Positions 1 to 7,713 of a stretch of 64,000 bases of DNA are shown here, piece by piece. The notes under the pieces were generated by a model that searched no databases, was not told the origin of the DNA, and was given only the letters and a program-made list of their open reading frames with translations. Position 1 is the stretch's first letter. The number at the start of each line of letters is the position of its first letter. This DNA is from Steroidobacteraceae bacterium (GTDB lineage: Bacteria > Pseudomonadota > Gammaproteobacteria > Steroidobacterales > Steroidobacteraceae), in assembly GCA_025458905.1 (NCBI GenBank), contig JALORN010000006.1:18090-82089 (forward strand). The letters are read 5' to 3'. The position numbers were made by a program, and so were the translations under genes.

Positions 1-1173
1 TCCGTCCTCCAGCACGTAGAGCGCACCGTCCGGCGCCTGCTCGACCTCGCGGATCCGCGCGCCGAGCGCATGCCGCGCCACCTCGCGCGGCCCGAGGCCG
101 TCGAACGCGACGCGCACCAGCGCCCGGGCCGACAGCCCGCCGAGCAGCGCCTGGCCGCGCCACTCGGGAAACTCGGCGCCGGAGTAGAAGACCAGCGACG
201 ACGGCGAGATCACCGGCGTCCAGGTCAGCGAAGGCGCCGCGAACTGCGGCGCGGTCGCATGGTCCGGTATCGGCGAGCCGTCGTAGTCGTCGCCGTCCGA
301 GACCCGTGGCCAGCCGAAGTTCGCCTCGCGCTGCGCACGGTTGAGCTCGTCGCCGCCGCGCGGCCCCATCTCCGCCATCCACAACTGCCCCTGCCCGTCG
401 AAGGCGAGGCCGAGGACGTTGCGATGACCGAGCGACCAGACCTGGGCCGCGGTCCCGCCCTGGCCCGCGAACGGGTTGTCCCGCGGCGCGCTGCCGTCGT
501 CGCGCAGGCGCAGCAGCTTGCCGAGGCCGGAACCGGGATCCTGCGCCGGCTCGCCGCGATAGCGGTCGCCCGAGCTGATCCACAGCAGGCCGTCGGCGCC
601 GAAGGCGATGCGGTGCGAATAGTGCGCCTCGCCGTCGACCTTCGGCAGCTGGCGCCACAGCACCTGCAGGTCCGCGAGCTCGCCACCGCCGTCGGCCCCG
701 GTGACCAGCCGCGCGCGCGCCACCGCTGCCCCGCTGCGTCCGGCAGCGTCCGGCTCGGCGTAGCTCAGGTAGATCCAGCCGTTGCCCGGGAAGCCGGGAT
801 GCAGCACGACGTCGCCGAGGCCGCCCTGGCGGTTGTAGGCGACCTGCGGCACGCCGCGCACCTCGCCGACGCGCACGCCGGGCTCGACCAGGAACAGTCG
901 CCCGGGCTTGCTGGTGACGAGCAGGCGGCCGTCCGGCAGTGCGGCCATCGCCCAGGGTTCCTCGAACGTCTGCAACGCCGTGATGCGCAGCGCCGCGTCC
1001 GCGCCTGCCGGTGGCGTGGCAGCGGCCGGCGGTGGCGGAGCGGTCGTGGTGCTGCCGGGCGTCGCCGGCGCGGCGCCGGAGCCGCTGCCGCCGCCACCAC
1101 CGGAGCACCCTGCGAGCAGCACGGCGAGGACCCACGCCGGCGGGGGCGTGGCGTGGCAGCCGGACCGAGTCAT
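1..1173 (-). CDS. PQQ-dependent sugar dehydrogenase-like lipoprotein (3' end cut off by window)
   Basis: A soluble glucose/sorbosone dehydrogenase-type beta-propeller expected to oxidise sugars or related alcohols in the periplasm with PQQ. The open frame reads leftward from ATG at 1173 and leaves the window without a stop (391 codons seen). Residues 13-23 form a short hydrophobic stretch ending in a lipobox (LLAGC, Cys23), followed by a Gly/Ser/Ala/Pro-rich linker to about residue 55. Family-type segments follow in order: EEPWAMAALPDGRLLVT, GGLGDVVLHPGF, HRIAFGADGLLWISSGDR, GHRNVLGLAFD, ELNRAQREANFGWP and REVEQAPDGALYVLEDG. The final segment is the usual C-terminal blade, so only a short tail is missing. 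The substrate cannot be told. Confidence 0.85.
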   Translation of the reverse strand, partial: MTRSGCHATPPPAWVLAVLLAGCSGGGGGSGSGAAPATPGSTTTAPPPPAAATPPAGADAALRITALQTFEEPWAMAALPDGRLLVTSKPGRLFLVEPGVRVGEVRGVPQVAYNRQGGLGDVVLHPGFPGNGWIYLSYAEPDAAGRSGAAVARARLVTGADGGGELADLQVLWRQLPKVDGEAHYSHRIAFGADGLLWISSGDRYRGEPAQDPGSGLGKLLRLRDDGSAPRDNPFAGQGGTAAQVWSLGHRNVLGLAFDGQGQLWMAEMGPRGGDELNRAQREANFGWPRVSDGDDYDGSPIPDHATAPQFAAPSLTWTPVISPSSLVFYSGAEFPEWRGQALLGGLSARALVRVAFDGLGPREVARHALGARIREVEQAPDGALYVLEDG

Positions 1174-1263
1174 CGTGGCCTCCGGGCATCGCGGCAAGTG
1201 GCCTGCGAGCTTAAGCCATCGACGCGGCCAGAAGCGCGAAGTGGGATTCCTCTGGCGCGAGGT

Positions 1264-2559
1264 TCAGCCCTCGCGGCGCCGGAACTCGCGTGCCGCGGCG
1301 ATCACGAGCAGGCAGGCGGTCGCGCCGAACAGCGCGCTGGAGACCGCCAGCGACCGGCCGACGAGCCCCTCGGAGCGGAACACGTGGTCGGTGAGGATTC
1401 CGACCACGAGCGGCCCGAGGCCGACGCCGCCGAGGCTCACGGCCGTGTAGTAGAGCGCGGTGACGCGGCCCCGCAGCTGCGGCGGGGTGTAGTCCTGCAC
1501 GGCGGCCGCCGAGCACCCGGTGGGAAACGACAGGAAGAAGGCCACGATGCCGTAGAGCAGCATCGCGAGCGGTGCCGACGGGACGATCGGGGCCAGCGCC
1601 GCGGGCAGCCCGACCCCGGCCAGTCCCCAGGTCATCAGCCGGAAGTTGGCGTCGAGCTGGCCGGCGCGACGCAGTCGCGACGACCACCAGCCGCCGAGGA
1701 TCGTGCCCGCGACCGAGGGGACGGCGAACGCCAGGCCGAAGACCAGCCCGAACTCCGAGGGCGTCCAGCCGAAGCCGCGGATGAAGTAGGACGGCGCCCA
1801 GGCGAGCACGCCGTAGGCGATCGCCGAGAACGCGGCGAACGCGCCGAGGTGGCGCAGCAGCAGGCGACGGTTCGCGCGCACGAACGCCAGCAGCTCGCCC
1901 TGCGACGCGGCGTGCGCGGCGCTCGGGGCCGGCCGTGGCGCAGCTTCGCGGATCGTCGCCATCAGCGGCAGCAGCGCGAGCCCCGCGAGTCCCACCAGCA
2001 CGAACGCGACGCGCCAGGGTTCGCCCGCGATCGGCCCGAGCAGCCGCAGCTGGGGCAGCCGCGCCACCGCGTCGACGACCTGGCCGCCCAGCGTGAACGC
2101 GAGCCCCACGCCGACCGAGCCGGACGCGACGAACACGCTGGTGGCGAGCGCGCGCCGCTCCGGCGGGAAGTTCTGCGCGATCAGCGCGAGGCAGCACGGC
2201 GAGATCGTCGCCTCGCCGAGGCCCACGCCGACGCGGAACAGGAACAGCGACCAGAACCCGCCCGCGTAGCCGCAGGCCGCCGTGAACGCGCACCAGATCA
2301 CGATGCCGAGCGTCAGCACCGGGCGCTTGCCGTGGCGGTCGGCGAGCGCGCCCATCGGCACGCCGAGCAGCGCGAACAGCATCACGAAGGCGAAGCCCTG
2401 CAGCAGGCCGATCTGCACGTCGGTGAGCCCGAGCGACGCCTTCACCGGCGCGACCAGCAGCGCCAGGATCTGGCGGTCGACGAAGCCGATCATGTAGACC
2501 GCCATCAGCACGCCGACCACGTACCAGGCGTGTCGCAGGTCGGGTCGCGTGTCGCTCAT
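1264..2559 (-). CDS. MFS transporter, spinster-like family
   Basis: A 431-residue inner-membrane carrier of the major facilitator superfamily, with about 12 hydrophobic segments. The N-terminal helix carries GFVDRQILALL and the loop between helices 2 and 3 has GALADRHGKR, the MFS signature. Start ATG at 2559 was chosen because the protein then begins just before helix 1; an in-frame upstream extension is charged, low-complexity and overlaps the divergent SDR gene. A second transporter of the same family lies at 6237-7667. The substrate is unknown. Relatives often sit beside SDR, GMC and aldehyde dehydrogenase genes, so a hydrophobic organic substrate would fit the setting, but this is inference. 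Confidence 0.85.
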   Translation of the reverse strand: MSDTRPDLRHAWYVVGVLMAVYMIGFVDRQILALLVAPVKASLGLTDVQIGLLQGFAFVMLFALLGVPMGALADRHGKRPVLTLGIVIWCAFTAACGYAGGFWSLFLFRVGVGLGEATISPCCLALIAQNFPPERRALATSVFVASGSVGVGLAFTLGGQVVDAVARLPQLRLLGPIAGEPWRVAFVLVGLAGLALLPLMATIREAAPRPAPSAAHAASQGELLAFVRANRRLLLRHLGAFAAFSAIAYGVLAWAPSYFIRGFGWTPSEFGLVFGLAFAVPSVAGTILGGWWSSRLRRAGQLDANFRLMTWGLAGVGLPAALAPIVPSAPLAMLLYGIVAFFLSFPTGCSAAAVQDYTPPQLRGRVTALYYTAVSLGGVGLGPLVVGILTDHVFRSEGLVGRSLAVSSALFGATACLLVIAAAREFRRREG

Positions 2560-2766
2560 GGCCGGCGATGGTGGAAGCGACGCGCGGCCGCACCAAGCGG
2601 CCCCGCGGAGCCCAACCGGATAGCGGGCAAGCGAGGTTCGCCGCAGGGCCGTGCGCGGCACCGCGCGCCTGCGCAGTCGGGCGCCGTGCGCGGCGGCGCG
2701 TCCGGACTCCGGCGCGGACCGGCGCGGCAGGTGACGCCGCGCGGGTCCGCGCGCTCCAATGCAGCG

Positions 2767-3528
2767 ATGGACGATTTCGCGGACAGGCGGGTGCTGGTGA
2801 CCGGCGGCGACGGCGGGGTGGGCGCGGAGGTCGGCGCGCAGTTCGCCGCGCGCGGCGCCCACGTGATCCTCGCGGGCATACGGCCGCGGCAGGGTGCGGC
2901 GGTCGCGGCCCGGATCGGCGCGGCGGCGGAGTACGTCGCACTGGACGTGGCCGACGAGTCGCAGTGGGTGCGGGTCGTCGCCGACGTGCTGGCGCGCCAC
3001 GGCCGACTCGACGTCGTCGTCAACAACGCCGGCTACCTGCGCCCGGGCCTCTCGATCGAGGACACCACGCTGGAGGAATGGCGGCGGCATTTCGCCGTCA
3101 ATGCCGATGGCGCCTTCCTCGGCTGCAAGCACGGCATCCTCGCGATGAAGGGCCGCGGCAGCGGCGCGATCGTCAACGTCTCGTCGGCGGTGGCCGTGCG
3201 GCTGCACCCGCAGGCGCCGGCCTACGGGGTGTCGAAGGCCTCGATCCTCGCCACCACCCGCGTGGCCGCCCAGCACTGCGGGCAGCGCCGCTACGGGATC
3301 CGCGTCAACTGCGTGCTGCCCGGGCCGATCGACACCGAGATGATGCGCAGCAACGTGCCGGGCGAGGCGGAGTTCGCGCGCCTGTCGCAGGCCCTCGTCG
3401 AGAAGTACGGCATGCCGCGGATCGGCGTGCCGGCCGACGTCGCGAACCTGGTGACCTTCCTCGCCTCCGACGCCGCCGCCTACGTCACGGGCGCGGCGTT
3501 CACGGTGGACGGCGGCCAGAGCGCCTGA
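2767..3528 (+). CDS. SDR family oxidoreductase
   Basis: A classical short-chain dehydrogenase/reductase of 253 residues. The cofactor motif TGGDGGVG is at residues 12-19, NNAG is at about 87-90, catalytic Ser is in IVNVSSAVA, and the YGVSK pair supplies Tyr and Lys. The C-terminal segment AAYVTGAAFTVDGGQSA is typical of 3-oxoacyl-ACP-reductase-like and 2,3-dihydrodiol-dehydrogenase-like SDRs. The start is the ATG at 2767; the frame is open far upstream, but that part is low-complexity and antisense to the transporter gene. It is divergent from the transporter and convergent with the LysR gene. The substrate is unknown. Confidence 0.88.
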   Translation: MDDFADRRVLVTGGDGGVGAEVGAQFAARGAHVILAGIRPRQGAAVAARIGAAAEYVALDVADESQWVRVVADVLARHGRLDVVVNNAGYLRPGLSIEDTTLEEWRRHFAVNADGAFLGCKHGILAMKGRGSGAIVNVSSAVAVRLHPQAPAYGVSKASILATTRVAAQHCGQRRYGIRVNCVLPGPIDTEMMRSNVPGEAEFARLSQALVEKYGMPRIGVPADVANLVTFLASDAAAYVTGAAFTVDGGQSA

Positions 3529-3541
3529 GGCCGCGCCCGGG

Positions 3542-3569
3542 CGCCGCCGCGGTGCCGGCCGCGGCGGCG
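3542..3569. terminator. GC-rich inverted repeat between convergent genes
   Basis: A perfect 11-bp stem (3542-3552 with 3559-3569) closes a 6-base loop. It lies exactly between the stop of the rightward SDR gene (3528) and the stop of the leftward LysR gene (3574), so it could terminate transcription from both sides. No clear U-tract follows on the plus strand. Confidence 0.5.
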
Positions 3570-3573
3570 ACTT

Positions 3574-4482
3574 TCAGCGCCCCGCGGCGAGCGCCACGCA
3601 GGTGCGGCGCACCTCGGACATGAAGTGATCGACCGCGGGCCGCGGCTGGCGCGACTCGCGGTAGATCAGCCCGGCCTTGCGCTCGATGCCGCCGCCCGGC
3701 AGCGCCAGGCGGCGCAGCGTGCCCGCGGCGAACTCGCGCGCCAGCAGGTGCTCGGGCAGCGTGCTCACGAAACGACCGGTGGCCACCAGCGCGACCATCA
3801 GGTTCAGGGAGTTGGTGCGGTAGACGTCGCCGGGCGCGGGCAGGCCGTCGATCGCGAAGTACTTCTCGAAGGAATCCTGTGCGTGCGGCAGGTCGGCGAT
3901 CACCCAGCGCTGGTCGACCAGGTCGCGGCGCTGCAGGTCGCGGCGGCGCGCCAGCGGGTGGCGCGCGCTCGCGACCACAGACGACACGACGTCGAGCAGC
4001 GGCTCGAGGTGCAGGTCGGCCGACACCGGCACCTGCGGGAAGTTCGAGAACACGACGTCGTAGCGGCCGTCGACCAGGCCGCGCAGCAGGTCCTCGAAGA
4101 AGCCCTCGGTGACGACCAGCGCGAGGCGCGGATGGTCGGCGGCGAGCTGGGCCGCGACGCGGTCCATCACGTGGGTCGCGAACATCGACGCGATGCCGAC
4201 GCGCACCGTGCCGGTCACGCCGCGCTCGATCTCGCGCACCTCGCGCGCCAGGCGCTGGCAGGCGTTCAGCACGATCGTGGCATGGTGGTAGAGCGAGACG
4301 CCGGCCTCGGTCGGCGTGACGCCGCGCGGCTTGCGCTCGAGCAGCTCGACGCCGAGCAGCTCCTCGAGGTTCTTGATGCTGCGCGTCAGCGCGGGCTGGC
4401 TGATGGCGACGCGCTCGGCTGCACGCGACAGGTTGCCGGTGTCGACGACCGCGACGAAGTGACGCAGCTGGCGAAGCTCCAT
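3574..4482 (-). CDS. LysR family transcriptional regulator
   Basis: A 302-residue LysR-type regulator. An N-terminal winged helix-turn-helix (residues 1-60) contains MELRQLRHFVAVVDTGNLS and ISQPALTRSIKNLEE, and an effector-binding domain follows. An upstream in-frame ATG at 4569 would add about 29 residues unlike the family, so the ATG at 4482 is preferred. It is transcribed away from the GMC oxidoreductase gene at 4580 across 97 bp, the usual layout for a LysR protein controlling the neighbour. The effector is unknown. Confidence 0.9.
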   Translation of the reverse strand: MELRQLRHFVAVVDTGNLSRAAERVAISQPALTRSIKNLEELLGVELLERKPRGVTPTEAGVSLYHHATIVLNACQRLAREVREIERGVTGTVRVGIASMFATHVMDRVAAQLAADHPRLALVVTEGFFEDLLRGLVDGRYDVVFSNFPQVPVSADLHLEPLLDVVSSVVASARHPLARRRDLQRRDLVDQRWVIADLPHAQDSFEKYFAIDGLPAPGDVYRTNSLNLMVALVATGRFVSTLPEHLLAREFAAGTLRRLALPGGGIERKAGLIYRESRQPRPAVDHFMSEVRRTCVALAAGR

Positions 4483-4525
4483 CCCGCGATACGCTCCCTG
4501 TCGACCGATGCGGCTGCTGCATGGA

Positions 4526-4538
4526 TTATGCCGCGGAA
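4526..4538. promoter_or_regulatory. Possible LysR box (T-N11-A) in divergent intergenic region
   Basis: The segment TTATGCCGCGGAA is a T-N11-A motif with a CCGCGG core, in an A/T-richer island between the LysR gene and the GMC oxidoreductase gene. The location suits an operator, but the motif is short and degenerate. Confidence 0.22.
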
Positions 4539-4579
4539 ATGATTGGTCCCGCCATGGTGGCCATGTCACTTATGCGTCG

Positions 4580-6193
4580 ATGGAAACCTGGGACTACGTC
4601 GTCGTCGGCGGGGGCTCCGCCGGCTGCGTGCTCGCGAACCGGCTGTCCGCCGATCCGTCGATCCGCGTGCTGCTGCTCGAGGCCGGCGACGCCGACCGCT
4701 CGCCGTACATCCACGTCCCGGCGGCGATCATCCGCTGCGTCGGCAACCCCTCGCTGGACTGGTGCCTGCTCGCCGAGCCCGATCCGACCCGCCACGGCAA
4801 GGTGGACCTCTGGCCCGCCGGCAAGACGCTCGGCGGCTCGAGCTCGATCAACGGCATGTTGTTCGTGCGCGGCGCGCACGCGGACTTCGACCGCTGGGCG
4901 GCGCTCGGCAACCCGGGCTGGAGCTGGAGCGAGGTGCTGCCCCTGTTCCGGCGGCTGGAGAACTCCGAGGTCGGCGACGACGCGCTGCGCGGGCGCGACG
5001 GCGCGCTGCACGTCTCGCGGCTGCGCACCACTCACCCGTTGGGCAAGGTGTTCGTCGCGGCCGCGCGCGAGTGCGGCATCCCCCACAACCCGGACTACAA
5101 CGGGGCGAGCCAGGAAGGCGTGGCCGAGCCGCAGGTGACGCAGCGTGGCGGCTGGCGCTGGAGCGCCGCGCGGGCCTTCATCGCGCCGGCGCGCCGCCGC
5201 CCGAACCTGCGCATCGTGACCGGTTGCACCGCCGAGGCGCTGCTGCTCGAGGGCGGCCGCTGCGTCGGGGTGCGCGCACGCCGACGCGACGGCAGCACGG
5301 CGCAGTTCCGTGCCTCCGGCGAGGTGCTGGTCGCCTCCGGCACGCTCGGCTCGCCGAAGCTGCTGATGCTCTCGGGCCTCGGTCCCGGCGCCGCGCTGCG
5401 GGCCCTCGGCCTGCCGGTGCTGCGCGACCTGCCGGGCGTCGGCGCGAACCTGCAGGAGCATTGCAACTCGCTGGTCTGCGCCGACGTCAACGTGCCGACC
5501 TACAACACCGAGAGCACGGGGCCGCGGATGCTGCGCCACCTCGCGCGCTGGATCGTCGCGGGCGACGGCCCGGCCTCGAGCCCGTATCCGCACGGCGTCG
5601 CGTTCCTGCGCTCGCGCCCCGAGGAGCCGCGGCCCGACCTGCAGATGCTGTTCGGCCCGTTCGCGTTCGATTTCGACGAGCGCGGCATCATCCCCTACGG
5701 CAAGCCGGCCGTGTCGTTCGTCGTCAACGCCTGCCACCCGGAATCGCGCGGACGCCTGCGGCTGCGCTCGGCCGACCCGTCCGCGCCGCCGCTGATCGAG
5801 CACCGGCTGCTCGACTCCGACGAGGACCTGCGTCGCCAGGTCGCCGGCTGCCGCATCGCGCGGCGCATCCTCGGGGCGCCGGCGTTCCGGCCCTACGTCG
5901 AGCGCGAGTTCCTGCCCGGCCCTGGCCGCGAGGACGACGCGGCGCTCGCCGACCACGTCCGCCGCACCTCCTTCCTCGGTTACCATCCGGTCGGCACCTG
6001 CCGCATGGGGCCGGACGAGGCCGCGGTCGTCACGCCGCGGTTGCAGGTGCACGGGGTCGCAGGACTGCGCGTGGTGGACGCCTCGATCATGCCGCGGCAG
6101 GTCGCGGCCAACACCAACGCCGCGGCGATGATGATCGGCGAGAAGGGCGCGGAGCTGGTGCTCGCCGAAAGACGCATGTCGCGCGCCGCCTGA
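4580..6193 (+). CDS. GMC family oxidoreductase (choline/alcohol dehydrogenase-like)
   Basis: A 537-residue FAD flavoenzyme of the glucose-methanol-choline family, which oxidises alcohols to aldehydes. The N-terminal dinucleotide fold reads YVVVGGGSAGCVLANRL. The first GMC signature region is at GKTLGGSSSINGMLFVRG, the second is near ASGTLGSPKLLMLSGLGP, and the C-terminal active-site block is GYHPVGTCRMG, giving the catalytic His. Start ATG at 4580 puts the FAD motif close to the N-terminus as is normal; earlier in-frame starts run into the regulator's leader. The divergent LysR gene is its likely regulator. An acyl-CoA-ligase-like gene and a transporter lie downstream. The alcohol substrate is unknown. 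Confidence 0.88.
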   Translation: METWDYVVVGGGSAGCVLANRLSADPSIRVLLLEAGDADRSPYIHVPAAIIRCVGNPSLDWCLLAEPDPTRHGKVDLWPAGKTLGGSSSINGMLFVRGAHADFDRWAALGNPGWSWSEVLPLFRRLENSEVGDDALRGRDGALHVSRLRTTHPLGKVFVAAARECGIPHNPDYNGASQEGVAEPQVTQRGGWRWSAARAFIAPARRRPNLRIVTGCTAEALLLEGGRCVGVRARRRDGSTAQFRASGEVLVASGTLGSPKLLMLSGLGPGAALRALGLPVLRDLPGVGANLQEHCNSLVCADVNVPTYNTESTGPRMLRHLARWIVAGDGPASSPYPHGVAFLRSRPEEPRPDLQMLFGPFAFDFDERGIIPYGKPAVSFVVNACHPESRGRLRLRSADPSAPPLIEHRLLDSDEDLRRQVAGCRIARRILGAPAFRPYVEREFLPGPGREDDAALADHVRRTSFLGYHPVGTCRMGPDEAAVVTPRLQVHGVAGLRVVDASIMPRQVAANTNAAAMMIGEKGAELVLAERRMSRAA

Positions 6194-6236
6194 GCCGCGG
6201 CGAGGCTCGCGCCGCAGACGCAATGCACGGGGAAGC

Positions 6237-7667
6237 ATGAACGATTCTTCAGTCGGCCGGGTCGCGGGGGATGCCGGCCACGGTGCGACGCTCCACCCTG
6301 CGCCGGCGAGCTCGCCGGAGGGTTCGCAGGGCGGGGAGTCGCGCGGCGACGGCACGCCCTGGCCGAGCGAGGCCTACGGCTGGTACGTCGTCTTCATCCT
6401 CTGCATCTGCGGGATGGTCGCCTTCATCGACCGGCAGATCATCAACCTGCTGGTCGAGGACATCAAGCGCGACCTGCAGCTCTCCGACACCCAGATCAGC
6501 CTGCTGCAGGGGCTGGCCTTCGGCCTGTTCTACGCGGTGATGGCGGTGCCGCTCGGGCGCCTCGCCGACACCGGGCGGCGCAACCGCGTGATCGCGGTCG
6601 GCATCGTGGTCTGGAGCGTCGCTGCGGCCGCCTGCGGGCTGGCGAGGTCGTTCTGGCAGCTGTTCTTCGCGCGCATGTTCGTCGGCGTCGGCGAGGCGAC
6701 GCTGACGCCCGCCGGTTTCTCGATGCTCGCAGACCTGTTCCGCCCGCAGCGCCTGGCGCTGCCGCTGAGCGTCTACACCGGCTCGAGCTTCGTCGGCTCG
6801 GGCGTCGCGCTGCTGGTCGGCGGCTTCGTGATCGCGCAGCTCGCCGCGCTCGACGTGGTCGTGCTGCCGCTGCTCGGCGAGCTCGCCCCGTGGGAGGCGG
6901 CGTTCGTGATCGGCGCCCTGCCGGGTTTCGTGGTTGCGCTGCTGTTCTTCCTGACGGTGCGCGAGCCGCCGCGACGTGCCGCCAGCGTCGCGGCCGGCCA
7001 GGCCGCGGCCGATCCGGACCGCCCGACCGTGCGCGAGGTGCTGGCGTTCTGTGCGCGCCACGCACGGGTGTTCGCCGCCGTGTACGTCGGCATCTCGGTG
7101 CTCGCCGCAGTGCAGTTCTCGCTCGGCGCCTGGGTGCCGGCCTTCATGATCCGCAACTATGGCTGGACGCCCTCCGACGTCGGCTATGCCTACGGCGTGA
7201 TCTTCCTGACCGCGGGCACGGCCGGCGTGGTCTTCGGCGGCTGGCTCGCGGACCGCTTCCAGGAGGGTGGCCGGCGCGACGGGCACCTGCGGGTCGCGCT
7301 GATCTCGGCGCTCGCGACGCTGCCGTTCACCGTCGCCTTCCCGCTCGCCGGCAGCGCCTGGGCCTCGATCGCGCTGCTGGCCCCGGCGGTGTTCTTCGGC
7401 ACCATGGCCTTCGGCGCCGGTCCCGCGCTGATCCCGGTGATCTCGCCGCCGCGCATGCGCGGCCTGCTGGTGGCGCTGTACCTGCTGGTCGCCAACATCT
7501 TCGGCCAGGCGGGCGGTCCGTACCTGGTCGCGCTGTTCACCGATCGCGTCTTCGGCTCGCCGGAACTCGTGCGCTACTCGCTCGCCGTCGTGCCGGCGCT
7601 GCTGCTGCTGCTGGGTGCGGCGCTCGTGAGCTCCGGTTTCGGCGGCCTGCGCGCCATGCGATCGTGA
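6237..7667 (+). CDS. MFS transporter, spinster-like family
   Basis: A 476-residue major facilitator carrier. The first 45 residues are polar, then helix 1 carries MVAFIDRQIINLLVED and the signature loop is GRLADTGRRNRV, with about 12 membrane segments to the end. It is a clear paralogue of the transporter at 1264-2559. A purine-rich GGGGAAG stretch lies just before ATG 6237. The gene follows the GMC oxidoreductase by 43 bp and precedes the CoA-ligase gene by 46 bp, so the three probably form an uptake-and-activation operon. The substrate is not predictable from sequence. Confidence 0.85.
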   Translation: MNDSSVGRVAGDAGHGATLHPAPASSPEGSQGGESRGDGTPWPSEAYGWYVVFILCICGMVAFIDRQIINLLVEDIKRDLQLSDTQISLLQGLAFGLFYAVMAVPLGRLADTGRRNRVIAVGIVVWSVAAAACGLARSFWQLFFARMFVGVGEATLTPAGFSMLADLFRPQRLALPLSVYTGSSFVGSGVALLVGGFVIAQLAALDVVVLPLLGELAPWEAAFVIGALPGFVVALLFFLTVREPPRRAASVAAGQAAADPDRPTVREVLAFCARHARVFAAVYVGISVLAAVQFSLGAWVPAFMIRNYGWTPSDVGYAYGVIFLTAGTAGVVFGGWLADRFQEGGRRDGHLRVALISALATLPFTVAFPLAGSAWASIALLAPAVFFGTMAFGAGPALIPVISPPRMRGLLVALYLLVANIFGQAGGPYLVALFTDRVFGSPELVRYSLAVVPALLLLLGAALVSSGFGGLRAMRS

Positions 7668-7713
7668 AGGGCCGCGCCGCGCGCCGCGTGGCCGGCCATG
7701 CAGGGGAGAGGGG

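Noticed and set aside
70..2766. Very long rightward open frame before the SDR gene
   Set aside because: It is antisense to the PQQ dehydrogenase and MFS genes, low-complexity (Arg/Gln/Ala-rich), and without family motifs. Only the part from 2767 is the SDR.
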